Assembly (NCBI GenBank): GCA_945643635.1
Contig: CALZFC010000107.1
Span: 191,001-255,000 of the forward strand
Source: Allodiplogaster sudhausi
Lineage: Eukaryota; Nematoda; Chromadorea; Rhabditida; Diplogasteridae
Direction of reading: 5' to 3'
Length of the DNA stretch: 64,000 bases
Shown here: positions 46,154 through 61,241 of the stretch, one piece after another
How positions within the stretch are numbered: position 1 is the stretch's first letter
Layout of the letters: every line of letters begins with the position of its first letter
Made by a program: the position numbers and the translations under genes
The notes under the pieces: generated by a model
Database searches by the model: none
Seen by the model: only the letters and a program-made list of their open reading frames with translations
Told to the model about the DNA's origin: nothing

Positions 46154-47917
46154 CTCACAAGCGGATCTGCTTTTTTCTACTGCTTGTTTATTGTTTTTTT
46201 TCTGTAGTTTCATGCTTCTCATTTTATTTTGCTTTACATTTGGATGAACTGTTGAAATTGGGAGATTCATTTAATATTCCTTTCGCCTTTGATTCTTTGA
46301 TCATTTGCAGTGTGCCTTATTTGAGAATGGTGCTTTTCTTCCGTGTATCACTCAATTTCATTGTTATGCCATGAAATTCTACATTGTCATACTCCTCGGA
46401 GCAATTGGAATCCCTGTCTCTTCTAATCTCGTCCTCTCCCCTTTCTCTCCCTCTCTCACTCTTTTTCTCTCTTCTAATCTCGTCCTCTCCCCTTTCTCTC
46501 CCTCTCTCACTCTTTTTCTCTCATCATTCTTTTGTTCTCAACGTATGTTTACGTAGTTCTCATTTCATGTTCTGGATCCATTAGGGAGCGGTTCTAAAAA
46601 GGCTTTCATGTTTTTCTAGCCTTCATCGCTGCAAGCAATTTCATCACCGATTTAGTTTTGGGAAAAAAATTTATAATAATATGTTGCATAAGAAGATTTG
46701 CGGTACATGACATTCTCTTGATCCGTAAGTGACCTTGAAGGTATGCCAATGCATTATTTAAGTCCTTTTAATCTTTTAACAACTGCATTTTCACTGATCA
46801 GAATCAAATATCTCGGTGCGATTTATGGAGCCCCGCAAGTTCCTTTTCTTCCATCGACACTACAATTGGATTGGAACGGATTTGCCATCCTCTTCTGCGC
46901 CATTTGTTGTTCATTTGATATCAGAGATATTTAAAGAAACATATTATACATGTTCAAGCAGAATCTAGCAACTGAGACGATCATGAGCCTGGGACAGCAG
47001 AAGCAGAGCACGGGGTGTCAGGGCGACACTTAGAGAACATTTTAGTGTACTGCTGTGTGCGTTTAGTGCCGCGTCCATCGACATTCCATGAATTGAAGAG
47101 AGAGTAACACTAATGCATTTACGGTAACACTAAATTAAGGGACCTCATGTTAAAAGATTTTAGTGCAGCATCAAAAATCACTAGCTCGGGAAAAAGGACA
47201 GCAACTGCTACGCACTTCAAAAGCAACTGCTTAGCAGTTAAATTGCACAGCTACCCTTGCACTTTAGCACTTCTATTATGTCATTTTTGAGATTCCATCT
47301 TCTTAGATTTTTATCTAAGTGTCGCATTTGCACTGCGCAAACTCTCCGTGAGAGAAGAAGTGAAGGGCTGGCAGTGGAGTGGCCGTCGTAAAATTTGTAG
47401 GAGGGGAGTGGACGGGCCAGACAATGGCCAGACCAATCACACCCCACCCCCCAGCAGGTTACCCAAATTCACCTGGCTCATCTTCTTGAATTAAGAACGG
47501 TCTGGGTCTGTCAACTTTATTTACAACGAAGCACCAAGAATGATAAGTGACCAGCTTTCTGAGACAGAAAAGAGATTGGAACTGAAGGCTGAAACTGGCA
47601 GCGGAGGGAGCATGGAAAGTGTAGAGATTGAGCAGCTGAGAACCGTTGCAGATTTGGCAGTGATATCATAGGTAGAGGGAGGGAGAGCTCCCTCATTCAG
47701 GGGTGGAAGATATACTAAGGACCTCACTTATCAGGGAAAGTTCAATATTGCAACTGTAATCTAGAACAAAACTACGAGGACTACTACTTCATCGGTATTG
47801 CTAGCAGAAATTGAGACTAAATATCCAAGAACATAAAGAAGCTCAATTTAAACAATTAGAAAATGGAAAAGCGAGAACGCATCGAAGAGGTCGGCTATAG
47901 CCTCGTTTTAATAGAAA

Positions 47918-47967
<50 letters not shown>

Positions 47968-47995
47968 AAGAGAGAGCGAGAGAGAGAGAGAGAGC

Positions 47996-48030
<35 letters not shown>

Positions 48031-48043
48031 AGGGAGAGAATAC
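46154..48043. other. Convergent spacer LASP/MUP-4-like
   Basis: A 1.9-kb spacer. Contains a duplicated 59-bp CT-rich segment (TCTTCTAATCTCGTCCTCTC, at 46418 and 46477) and a GA microsatellite (47915-48040). There is a possible small inverted-repeat element between about 47013 and 47330, with GCGACACTTAGA at the left and its inverse at the right. No convincing gene. Confidence 0.5.
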
Positions 48044-48467
48044 TTAGAAGTAGTTGACTTCCTTAGAGGTTGTGGTGGAGCTGATTTCATTAGTCCTTCT
48101 CTCGACTCCGGTTCCTTTGGATGCTCCTGGCTCGAAGTCGTGTGACTGAGTAACTCGAGTTCTTCTGTCAAATTGTGCATCGCCGACCTCAGATGCTGAT
48201 TCCGATTCGTATCCGTCATTCTCAATCCAACCATTTTAACTCTTCTTCCATTTTTTAACATACCTATTTCGTGATTAAACTATTTTTTAAACTGGCAATT
48301 TGATGTCACTCTCCTAATCTTCTTTTTCTTTCTTCCAAGCTGTTTTTGCTCTTATTCTTTCTCTCTCATTCTCTCTCTCAACTTCTTTTCCTTTCTCCCC
48401 TATCCATTCTTCTCTCCTATTTTCCTCTGTATCTCATACTTTCTATCCCTTACATCTTTCTCCTTTC

Positions 48468-48510
<43 letters not shown>

Positions 48511-49179
48511 CCTTTCCTCTTTCTCCCTTCACTCCCTCTCACTCTCTCCCTTTCCCAACCTCTCTCCCTCTCTCCCTTTCCTCTTTCTCCCTTCCCTCCC
48601 TCTCACTCTCTCCCTTTTTCTCCCTTCCCTCCCTCTCACTCTCTCCCTTTCCCAACCTCTCTCCCTCTCTCCCTTTCCTCTTTCTCCCTTCCCTCCCTCT
48701 CACTCTCTCCCTTTCCCATCCCCTCTCCCTCCTCCCTTTCCTCTTTCTCTCTTCACTCCCTCTCTCTCTCTCTCCCTGTCCTCTTTCTCCCTTCCCTCCC
48801 TCTCACTCTCTCCCTTTCCCATCCCCTCTCCCTCCTCCCTTTCCTCTTTCTCTCTTCACTCCCTCTCTCTCTCCCTGTCCTCTTTCTCCCTTCCCTCTCA
48901 CTCTCTCCCTTTCCAATCCCCTCTCCCTCCTCCCTTTCCTCTTTCCCTCTTCCCTCCCTCTCCCTCTCTCCCTTACCTCTTTCTCCCTTCCCTCCCTCTC
49001 ACTCTCTCTCTTTCCCATCCCTTCTCCCTCTCTCCCTTCCCTCCGTCAGCCGAATGTTCACCAACTTACTGCTATGGCAGAAGAAGCTCCTCCAGCAATG
49101 GCATGCTTGAAGTGGTCCGAGGAAGTGACAGCGAATTGGTCGACGTGAGTCTCGAGAGGAGAATGGGTAATTGTCTGAA

Positions 49180-49217
<38 letters not shown>

Positions 49218-50222
49218 AGAGAAAGGGAAGAGAGGGAGAAAGTGAGTGAGTGAGAGAAAGGCAGTGATAATAATCTGATGTTGGAAGAGACCTCAGATCG
49301 CGAAGTCTGCGTGTGTCCTTCTTCGTCAGTCACTGTTGTTGTTCGTATTTCACGTGTGGTGACATCCGTAGTCACTCTCCTGAACATTTCCCTTGTAGAA
49401 ATTTGAACCATTCCTCTCTTATCCCCTTTGAGATCGCGTCACAAACCTTTCAATTTCTTCAACAGATCCATCAGAAGACAGAGAGGCACTGTCGTCCAAA
49501 TAAGCTCCGAGTCTGCCGGCGTCGATCTCCTCCTGTTCAAGAGTCTCTCTCTCTCTCTCTTCTTCTCTTCTCCCTCTCTATCTCTCTATCTCTCTCTCTC
49601 TCTCTTCTGCTCTTCTCCCTCTCTCTTCTCCCATTACCCCATAGGCCGGCTTGAGCTTGGCTCTTGGAATGGTATAGTAGTCAGAAGCAAGCATTTCTTG
49701 TCCACTTGCACTGCCAGAACTGCCAAGTGGATTGAAGCATCGACAGTGAGTGAGTAGCCATGTACAGCAGAGGAGAGTGAGGAGAAGGAAGAGGAGAGCG
49801 AGGAGGAGCATCAGCCAGAGTGGAAGACTGCTTCGTCCAATCTGCAAGGGAGAGATCAGTCATTAGAGAGAGAGAGAAAAGAGGCTCACTTCGCAGAACT
49901 CTCCAGAGTATCCTTCGAGACAGGCGCAAGTCACATTCTGGGAGAGGGAGTCGTGGATGCAAGCTCCGTTGTTCTGGCACATTCCGCAGGAGGGAGCAGC
50001 ACAGATTCGGCCAGGCTCAGCTGGGTTGCCGTCCGTGTATCTGAAGGACTTCCTTGCTATCATTCTTCCCTCCTCCACCAACCCGTCCAGGCATCTGCAT
50101 TCGTAGCCGACTCTCTTGTCAGTACACACCGCAGCACTCGAGCAGTTGTGCAGACCCAGGGCACACTCGTCTACGTCCTGTATACAATCGAGTAGAAATT
50201 CGTGCCATTTCTGCCCTCATCT

Positions 50223-50277
<55 letters not shown>

Positions 50278-51946
50278 TCTATACCCTCTCCGCTACCTGA
50301 GATCTTAAGCACATAGCATCGCCGAGTCCAGCTTCCCCTAGTCCGCTCGACTTGCGAATGTCGACGAATCCAGCAAGGCAGACACATTGAGCCTGAGGCT
50401 CATAAGTCTAAAGCGAGACTCTCACTTAGCCCTTCCCGCTCACCCTACCAAATATCGATAAGCATCGCGAAAGAACTTCACTTCTTCTGCTCTTCATTCT
50501 TGCAATGACTAACCTGCTGATCAACATTCTTGCAAGTCGAGTTCGCGGGGCAGAAGTTGACATCGCTGCAGTAGTCCAGGGTACACGAAGATCCAGGAAT
50601 CTCATCAGGTCCGGCAGAGTTGACATACGGGGAGACACATTCACATCTAACAAGAAAGGAGAAGAAAAGAGAGGGCAGAGAAGTAGAGAGAGAGGAGAGA
50701 AGAAGAGAGAGGGAGAGAAGAAGAGAGAGGGGAGAGAAGAAAAGAGAGGGAGAGAAGAAAAGAGAGGGAGAGAAGAAGAGAAAGAGGAGAGAAGAAGAGA
50801 AAGGGGAAAGAGGAAGAGAGAGAGGAGAGAAGAAGAGAGAGGGGAGAGAAGAAGAGAAAAGGGAAAGAGGAAGAGAGAGGGGAGAGAAGAAAAGAGAGGG
50901 GAGAGAAGAAAAGAGAGGGGAGAGAAGACGATGCTAACTTATAAAGCCAGTCAAGATCAATGCAGCGAGCGTCAGCAGAACATTCATTCAACTCCGGCTT
51001 CTCGCACTCATTCGTTCCGCGAATAGAAAGACATTGACGACCCGCTTTCTCGGGATTCAAGTCACGGGAACCAGAGGGGCATTTGCAACTGAAGAACAGA
51101 GAATAAAAGATATACACTTGGAAGGGAACAACTCACGAGTAATGTCCGCTTCCATCCTCCGTGCAAAGGGCGGAAGAATCACAGTCACTTCGGTAGCAGG
51201 CCGAGAAGGGATTCAACTGCTCGGGAGACAGGAACAGACGAGAATGACCAATCTGAGGGGAAACAGGGAAGAGAGATATAATGTGCAATCAAAAGGAAGT
51301 ATGTATAAGCGGGAGTAGAAAAGATATTTCCCTCACTTCGTAGTTGTTCTTCTTTTGTATATATTCGATAAGGTCGGTGAAGACAGTCTTCGGTTCACCC
51401 ACGGCTCCCTTCACGAAGGAGACAGTGACATTCACGAGAACTCCCTCGTCCCAGGACTGCAGAGAAGAGTTGGAAGAAGAGAAGAAGAAAGAAGAAAAGA
51501 ACTGACCGCATTGACCTTCCTTGGCTCAGACACCTCGTTGACCTCAGCGGATACAAATGCACTCTTCAGCGGGGTCTTCCCATAACTCTCTCCCATTCCC
51601 TTCTCGAAACGGCTTACTAGGTCCTGTAACATTGAGAATGGCAGAGTTCTCTTGAGAAAGATAAACTGACTTTGTATTTGTCAGTGATGGGATTGGCGAG
51701 ATTGGGAGTGAAGTGAATGTTGTTAGAGCCATCTCGGATTACGTAGAGAGGCAATTGCCATTCTTCCACCACTCGGCAGGCACTCTCCAGGGAGGGTCTC
51801 TTCTGCCCACTCCGGCAACCACACAGACGACCTCCGATACATTCTTCTCCCAGGTCTACGCGACACGGGCCAGACAGGCCACAGGCTTCTCCCATCTAAT
51901 GCAAGTCATGTGAGAGAGAGAGAGACAGATAGAGAGAGAGAGAGAG

Positions 51947-51992
<46 letters not shown>

Positions 51993-52600
51993 ACTGGTGT
52001 TTCTGGCTTGCATGGCTGGAGTTCGCTGTAGTCAGAGGCGACTTTGAGATGAGAAAGTTTGAGACCCTGCTTCTGAAGTCCTTCCGAGAAGTTGGCGAAG
52101 AGATCGCAAGCGTCGACGTTCTCTCGCAGCAGAATTGAGCTGTTCACCAAAAGGCCATCGTCCCACGTGCTGAGAAGAACAACGAAACTGCACCACGGCA
52201 AATATGACAGTAAGAAACCTGAAAACAGTGAGAAATTCCAGAATTCAGACCTGTTCTCGACCTTCGGGCTTGTGATGTAATTGATCCTCGTGCCAATATA
52301 TTTCGGAGAAACAGCCGTTTTGTGCAGAGCATCGCCCACCCCACGCACGAAGTTATCCAGCACCTGGAAGAATCATTCCGAACTAAGAGGGAAATGCAAA
52401 AGGAAGGAAAGAGACCTCGACATAGACTGGCGAAGTGGGGTTGCCGTACTGAGACGAGAAGTGGAGGGGCTCGCCCGACTTCTCCGTCACCCGAACGGCC
52501 AACCGAACTTCTGTTGCCTTTTCACATTTCTCCGTTCCACTTACACGGGCCTCGCCTGGGCGGCATTCACAACGACTGCCACTCACACATACCTGAGCAG

Positions 52601-52660
<60 letters not shown>

Positions 52661-52820
52661 AAGGGGGGACGAGATGGACGAGAGAAAGAGACAGAGAGAG
52701 AGAGAGGGGGAAGTGGGGATGAGATGGAGGGAGAGAAAGAGACAGAGAGCGAGAGAGAGGGGAAGGGGGGACGAAATGGAGGGAGAGATAGCGACAGAGA
52801 GACTAAGAGGGAGAGAGAGT

Positions 52821-52860
<40 letters not shown>

Positions 52861-53586
52861 GTGATGTGTGGCCTTTGAAAAACCTCTCCAAGAGATTTGT
52901 CGCAGAATCCATGTCCACAACGAATCTTGTTCGGGTTTATCGTTGTCGCCTCTTCGGTGGGGGGTTCATCCATTGTAAATGCTTAATAGATTCTGGGTAT
53001 AATGAGAAGGAGAAAGAGAAGGAGAGAGTGAGCATGAGAAGGAGAAAGAGAAGGAGAGAGTGAGCATGAGAAGGAGAAAGAGAAGGAGAGAGTGAGCATG
53101 AGAAGGAGAAAGAGAAGGAGAGAGTGAGCATGAGAAGGAGAAAGAGAAGGAGAGAGTGAGCATGAGAAGGAGAAAGAGAAGGAGAGAGTGAGCATGAGAA
53201 GGAGAAAGAGAAGGAGAGAGTGAACATGAGAATCAGAAAGAGAAGGAGAGAGTGAGCATGAGAAGGAGAAAGAGAAGGAGAGAGTGAGCATGAGAAGGAG
53301 AAAGAGAAGGAGAGAGTGAGCATGAGAAGGAGAAAGAGAAGGAGAGAGTGAGCATGAGAATCAGAAAGAGAAGGAGAGAGTGAACATGAGAAGGAGAAAG
53401 AGAAGGAGAGAGTGAACATGAGAATCAGAAAGAGAAGGAGAGAACCTTGGCAGACACGTCCGGGAAGACTTCCGTCATCGAAGAAGCCTTCTTTGCACTC
53501 GCACGTGTAGCCATCGTCCATGTCTATGCAACGAGCTTCTGCTGCACAGTCATTCGTTTTTGGATCGTCGCATTCATTGAATCTGC

Positions 53587-53637
<51 letters not shown>

Positions 53638-54445
53638 CAGAGAGAGAATGAGAGATGTCTGACGTGCAGAGAGTTCCTGGATGTTGAGGAAGAGTATCTT
53701 GGAAGGGAGCCTTGCACTTGCACTGATAGCCGTCGTCCTTGTCGATGCAGTCCGCGTGGGCGTGGCAGTTGTTGAGATTCGGAGACTGGCACTCGTTCAA
53801 CACTGCAGACATATTCAGATTTATCTCCCTTCTACACATTCCAACTTGAATGTCGTGCACCCCGAATACATACCACACTGGGATTCTGCCAACTCCACTC
53901 TGCTGGGGCTGCATCCACTCCTCCCCCCCCCCCATCCCTCCCCTCTTCAGCAATCTATAATAGATCTTGCTCCCCACTATTTACTTCTACTCGGATCATT
54001 GCATTTTCTTCAAAATGTTATACTTGAATCTCGCATAATCTCTTAATGTTGTCACATCTAAGTGATGTATTGAATAAGTAAATAAATAAAAATGCACTCA
54101 AAACTAACTGAATTTGCAGTTGACTCCTGGAGTGGCTGGAGACTCATCGTGGTAACCGCTCTTGCAACTGAAAGCAGCTGTTAGTTAACCGAAATGAGAA
54201 AATGAAGAGTGAAGACCGGCACTCGTAGCCTTCCTCCTTGTCGTGGCAATCCGCGAAGCGCGAGCAATTGTTGAGATGCGGGTTGCGACATTCGTTCACC
54301 AACTCAAATAACAACTTAAGATAAGTACATAGAACCAGCCAGTACCGGAGTGCATCTTCTGCCGGGCATTTCTGTGGTGGGCGAGTCATCGCGACTCCCC
54401 ACTGGGCACGTACACGTGAAACCCTCTGGGAGATCCTACAGTGAG

Positions 54446-54491
<46 letters not shown>

Positions 54492-54498
54492 GTGAGAT

Positions 54499-54529
<31 letters not shown>

Positions 54530-55059
54530 TGGAGAGAGATAGAGAAAAGAAAAGAGCTGAAAGAGAACAGAGAGACCTTGCAAGTAGCGAGAGGATCGCA
54601 GTCATTGAGAGAAGAGTCGAGGCACTCATTTACTTTCTGCTTGCAGACTCGACCTGGAAAGAGTCCTTGAGACAGCAGAGGGAGGAAGTTCATGCTTGCC
54701 TGGCCTGCCGGGGGGGCTGGCATCCATATAGCCATCTCTGCATTGGCAAGTGAACTTGTCTGATCCCTCCTTCTCTTGGCAAACTGCCAACTCATCGCAG
54801 TCATTCTTAGAACGATCGGAGCATACATTCTCAATGCATTTGCGGCCTGGAACAAGGAATTCATATTAAGGCAGAAGTAAAGAGAAAACCACAAAAGGTA
54901 ATACCGGGCTTGCTTGGATCCGGACTCTTGTCGAGGAATCCGACAGCACAGACACACTCGAATTCAGACACTCCTCGCTCTATGCAGCGGGCGAGAACAG
55001 AACAGTCGTTGCGGCCAGACTCACACGCTGTGTTCACTAAATAGGAGGAATTAGAGAGA

Positions 55060-55105
<46 letters not shown>

Positions 55106-55203
55106 GACTGAGAGAATAGAGAGAGAGAGAAAAGGAAAGGGAGAGAAGAGATAGAGATAATATAAAGAGAGAGAAAAGGAAAGAGGGAGAATAGATAGAG
55201 AGA

Positions 55204-55243
<40 letters not shown>

Positions 55244-56024
55244 AAAGAGGGAGAATAGATAGAGAGAATAGAGAGAGAGAAAAGGAAAGAGAGAGAGAAA
55301 AGAAAAGAGAGAGAATAGATAGAGAGCAGAATAGAGAAAGAAAGGAAAGAGAGAGAATAGAGAGAGAGAAAAGGAAAGAGAGAGAATAGATAGAGAGAAT
55401 AGAGAGAGGGGAAGGGGAACTGGCATTTCTTGCAGTCCCTTCCTGGATTGCGCAGCTCGTCCTGGTCGACGAATCCTTGCTTGCACTGACACTTGTACGA
55501 GTCTCGCGTATCTGTTAGTTGGTATTATGAAGATGAACTACAAGGAGATGAAGGATAAGGAAAGGACGAACCAATGCAAAGAGCGTTCTCGCTGCAGTTG
55601 TTCATGCCTGGAAGAGAGCATTCGTCCACGAGAGGACGGCATTCCGTTCCCGCGAAGGCAGACGGATTCGGTGACATGTCCACGAAGTTGTCCTGGAACT
55701 CGAGTACGATTAAGTGAGAGCTCCTTCTCAACCACCTTGCATCGACAGAGGAATCCTTCAGGGAGGTCGATACAGACGGCGTTGATCGAGCAGTTGTGAG
55801 TGCCTTCCATGCATTCGTTGCTCTCTGAAGGGAAGCGGAGTTACCATCGGAAGGAGAAAGAGAAACTCACTTCTTTCGCAGACTCGGCCAGGGTGGCTGG
55901 CCAGGTCGGGGCTCTTGTCGATGAAGTCTAAGGGACACGCGCACATGAAGCCATCGTCCGTGTCCGTGCACTGAGCACCCGGAGCACAGTCATGAGAGGC
56001 AGAAGAACACTCGTCCATCACTAC

Positions 56025-56100
<76 letters not shown>

Positions 56101-57026
56101 AATGAGGAGAGAGAAAGAGGAGAGATAAAGAGAAAAGGGAGACGTAATAGAGAAATAAGGAGAGCAGATTAAGCTAGCTAACGGCAAATCTGTGTCACTG
56201 GATGACGGCGGAAGTTGACGGCACATTGACAAGTGAAAATGCCGCCCTCTCCAGGAAGGCACTGTTCTGGAAAGAAGAGTATAATAGAGAAGATGAGAGG
56301 GTGAGAGAGAGAGTGAGAGAGAGATAGAGGAGGAGAGAAGATAGAAATAGAGAGAGAGAAAAAGAGAGAGACAGAGAGAGTATGAACCTTTCTTGCGCGG
56401 GTCACAAGCAGGATTGCCAAGAGGATCGCATGCGCCTGGACGGACGCATTTGTTGCTCTGCGGGTGCTTCTCGAAGCCTTCTCTAAACGCAAGGCAATCT
56501 TTTGTTAACTGTCCACTCGTTCGTTCTGGGAGAAGAAACCGGCAAATGCAGACACTTTCTCCACTCGGAGAGCGAGAGCACTCTCCGTTCGGGCAAGACC
56601 ACGAGTTCGCCACGTCACATTCACCTTGCTGCTCCAGAGAGTCAGGAATCATCGGGGCTGGCTCTACAAGGGAAGATGGGCATGAGAAAGACAGAGAGAA
56701 AGAGAGAGGGAGACAGAGAGAGAGAGAGAGAGAGACAGAGAGAGAGAGAGAGAAAGAGAGAGTGAGAGAGAGACAGAGAGAAAGAGAGAGGGAGAGAGAG
56801 AGATAGAGAGAGAGAAGCAGACTGCAAATGCCGGTCTTGTTGTCGCGAGTTCCTTCTGCACAGGAGCAGCGCCAGTTGCCAAAAGGAGTCTTCTCACAGA
56901 CTTCCGGGTAGGGACAAGTCGAAGACAACTCGGGATTGCAAAGGTCGCCGCCGCACACCTAAACAGCCATGATTATTTAAGGACACAGAGAGAGCGAGAG
57001 AGAGAGAGAGTGAGCGAAAGAGAGAG

Positions 57027-57068
<42 letters not shown>

Positions 57069-57978
57069 ACCTGTGTCACTGGGTGGATCTCGAATCCCTT
57101 GGGGCACCCACAGGCGAAGCGACCATTCGTGACGATGCACACTTGGTTGAGAGAGCGATCGCAGCCGGCATGAGTGGAGGGATCACATGGACCTGAGAGA
57201 GGCCAGAGAAGGCAGAGTAAACCGAAGAGAAGGAGCGGAAGGATACCTGAAGTGGGTTTCTGCGGTTCGTTGGCGGGACAAGCGACCTTCTGGATGAGGG
57301 AACGGAGACGAGTGTTCAAGTCTTCGAAGGCATTGACGTGGAAGGTGCGAGTCTCAAGAAGGGTCTCCTTTGAAAGGAACAAAGATTCTCTTCATCCTCA
57401 CCTTGTCCCCTGCAATTGTCTCCAGTTCTGAGTCCAGCACGTGATTCGTCACTCCAATCGCAAACATCTGGATCTTCTGTCGCCTTGCATTCGTTGCCGG
57501 GATTGTCACATTGTCCTGAACAAGTCACTACAGTATCATAGTGGAGAATGTCAGAAAGGAAGACACACTTGTGATCGGCCATCTGTGATCACAATGCAGA
57601 CACGAGCCACTGACGCACCATTTGGACGAGCACCTGTAATAAGTGTGAAAGGACTAGACAGAGAGAGAGAGAGAACGAGAGAGAACGAGAGAGAGAGAGA
57701 GAGAGAACGAGAGAGAGAGAGAGAGAGAACGAGAGAGAGAGAGAGAGGGCGTAGATGCAATAAGAGGGACAAAGATCTCACCCCGACTGGTGCTGAAAGC
57801 TTCATTGACAACGTGTTCAATCGCTGCTCCAGTGCGAGTTAAGCCAGTGAGGTATCTTCAAGAGTATTCACTCATGAAATCGTTCTTCCAACTCAGAGAT
57901 AAACGAGAAGAATGAAGTGCGGGTAGAAGAGATAGAAAGAGAATGAGAGAGTGACAGAGAGAGAGAGAGAGGGTGTGC

Positions 57979-58018
<40 letters not shown>

Positions 58019-60976
58019 GCGAGACAAACAGATGAGCAGGAAGTGAGAGGTTTAAAAGGTTTTATCCGGTTAATCAAGGCTTAGTGAATGGTCGAGGGAT
58101 CCAGGATGGGAGGGATTTCGAGGATTCTTCGCCTGCCGGAATCTGACGAAGTGGCCGCAGACATTGGAAGTGAGAGAGCCAGATTAAATTTAAGAGGGAC
58201 GAAGAAAAAAGTAGGAAGCTGACTGAATGTTTCGGATTGCATCGTGAACTTGCTGAGAATTCGAGGAGTCGCCGAGGCCGAATTCGTGGCGTATTTGGTC
58301 TGAGAACTGCACGACAGAAACACGAGTGCGGGAAGGGGAGATGTCGAAGAGGTCCGTGAATTCGGATAAGAAACGAAGAACCTGTGAGAGAGGAGAGAAT
58401 GAGAGAGAAGAAGAGAAGGAGAGAAAAGAGAGAATGAGAGAGAAGAAGAGAAGGAGAGAAAAGAGAGAATGAGAGAGAAGAAGAGAAGAAGAGAAAAGAG
58501 AGAATGAGAGAGAAGAAGAGAAGGAGAGAAAAGAGAGAATGAGAGAGAAGAAGAGAAGGAGAGAAAAGAGAGAATGAGAGAGAAGAAGAGAAGGAGAGAA
58601 AAGAGAGAATGAGAGAGAGGAAGAGAAGGAGAGAAGAGAGAGAATGAGAGAGAAGAAGAGAAGAAGAGAAAAGAGAGAATGAGAGAGAAGAAGAGAAGGA
58701 GAGAAAAGAGAGAAGGAGAGAGAAGAAGAGAAGGAGAGAAAAGAGAGAATGAGAGAGAAGAAGAGAAGGAGAGAAAAGAGAGAATGAGAGAGAAGAAGAG
58801 AAGGAGAGAAAAGAGAGAATGAGAGAGAAGAAGAGAAGGAGAGAAAAGAGAGAATGAGAGAGAAGAAGAGAAGGAGAGAAGAGAAGAGTGAAGATGGACA
58901 GACTTCGTTCTCGAATACGAATGAGCCGATGGAGCCGGATCCGTCAATGAGGAAGACCAGATCAGTCGGCTGGGATGGACTGTAAAGTAGACATGGGTGC
59001 CATGATTGAGTAGAATAAACTGACCAAGTTGTTTGAAGAGTGCAAACTCGGCCGGGAGGGAGATTCGCATTGCTCGACACATCCACGTATCCTTCAGAAC
59101 AGAAAAGACATCCTTCAACTTGAGGAAACCCAATAAGCAAGGAAGCGAACCGGCGAAGCACTTGCAAGTGTAGGTATCGGGCAGTTGGACGCAATCCGAG
59201 TTATCGTCGCAGGAGTTGAGAGAACGAGAGGAACATGTGTTGCTGCCTGGAATCGCCCTCTTTGCCCAGAATCAGTGGAACGCTCCATGACCATGAGAGT
59301 GCCACTCTCTGCTTTCCATGACCATGAGAGTGCCACTCTCTGCTTTCCATGACCATGAGAGTGCCACTCTCTGATTTCCATGACCATGAGAGTGCCACTC
59401 TCTGCTTTCCATGACCATGAGAGTGCCACTCTCTGCTTTCCATGACCATGAGAGTGCCACTCTCTGCTTTCCATGACCATGAGAGTGCCACTCTCTGCTG
59501 AGTGCCACTCTCTGCTTTCCATGACCATGAGAGTGCTACTCTCTGCAATCCCTGACTGTAAGAGTTCTACTCTTTACCCCTAACTGGGAATTAATTGACC
59601 TTCTGTGCAGCGTCGCCCGGGCTTCAGACTGTAGCGGCTGGAGACATCTGTTGTTCCCGACTTACATCTTAAGCACAATGAGGATGATTCCAAGAAAAGA
59701 AGAGAGAGAAGAGACGCAGACTAGCAGAGAAAGGGGACAGGAAGAAGAGAAGAGTGACTTGCCTGCAGATGAAGGAGTCGGGAGTGTCTTCGCAGACTGC
59801 CAGGGGAGAGCAATCGTGCTGTCCATTGGAACACTCGTTGGTTACTGTAAGAAGAGGGCGGGGTAACCAGCGAAATAGAGAGGGCACAGAGAGAAAGAGA
59901 AGGGAGGAGAGCGAAAGAGATAGAAAGAGAGATAGAGAAAGAGAGAGAGAGAGTGGGTATTAGAGTAAGAGAGAGTGAGAGAAAAGGAGAGAGGTAGACT
60001 GAGAGAAAGACAAGAAGTTTGTCGATCCTACGCCCTGCTACCCTTTTCTATATTTTTTTCCTTCTTTTTTCATTAACAATTGAACGAAGAGTAGAACCTA
60101 AATTAATGTGGTCACATTGAAATATGTACCTTATTTCATGAACGATAAATAAATAAATAATATAATAAAGTATGAACTCACGTTGCTCACACCTTCGACC
60201 AGGCAGGAGGAGGGGGTCGGGAGAGGCATCCCGGTAGCCAGATTTACATTGGCATCTACGTAAAAGTAGAAGTAAGAGAGGGAGAAAGAGGGAGAGAAAT
60301 TGAAGAAAGCAGAACACACCGGAATCCCTCGAATGTATTAGAGCAAATCGCGTTCCGATCACACTCGTTGGCTGCTTCGCAACGGTTGAAATCTCAAGGA
60401 AAGATTAGGAAAATTCTCTTTTTATTTCAGATTATAATGAGTACGATTTTTTGTGTAAACAGCAATAAAAGGAAATATAGAAACAGGAAAAGGGAAGAAG
60501 CTGCAGCTGAGTGCTCTCCACTTACCCCTGCACACTCCGTCCGGTCCCCTTGTTGATGTACTCACGCACTCACAACGACCACCCAAGCATTCCTCATTTA
60601 CCGAGCAACTCTCCGTATCACGACACATCGGAATCTTAGGAAGGGGCGAGAGAGAGAGAGGAACAAAGAAGACAAGTGTGAAAAAGAATTACACCAGAAT
60701 ATGAAGAAATGAAAAAGAATAAATGAGTTGTGAATAACCTGCGGAGCTTGCTGTCCATAGTATTCTGGAGAATGAGGACGATTACAGACGCGGCCAGGAT
60801 AACGGCTGACCTGAAGGAAAGAGAACTCTTTCACTCATCGGAAAAAAAACTAGTTTGAAAGGACCGGTCTATCTATTTGCATTCTTATGAATGTGTAGGA
60901 ATATACGATACTTGCGGAACGAACCATTACAAGCAAATGGAAGTGACAACAGCTGAGAAAAACAGAGGATCAGATT

Positions 60977-61024
<48 letters not shown>

Positions 61025-61105
61025 GAGAAAGTGAGTGAGAAAGAGGAAGAGCGGAAGAGCGGAAGAGCAAGAGAGAGTGAGAGCGGAGAGAGAAAGAGGA
61101 AGAGC

Positions 61106-61144
<39 letters not shown>

Positions 61145-61198
61145 GAGAGAGGGAGTGAGAGAGAGAGAGAGGGAGTGAGTGAGTGAGTGAGAGAGGGA

Positions 61199-61241
<43 letters not shown>

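Noticed and set aside
58081..59194. 334-350 residue Ser/Leu/Phe frames on the minus strand
   Set aside because: They cross the 35-bp minisatellite; only the ends of the frames are true VWA exons.
59115..59548. Repetitive His/Trp/Gly frames (SHGHGKQ, ALSWSWK)
   Set aside because: The 31-bp unit is not a multiple of three and keeps all minus-strand frames open; this is intronic repeat.
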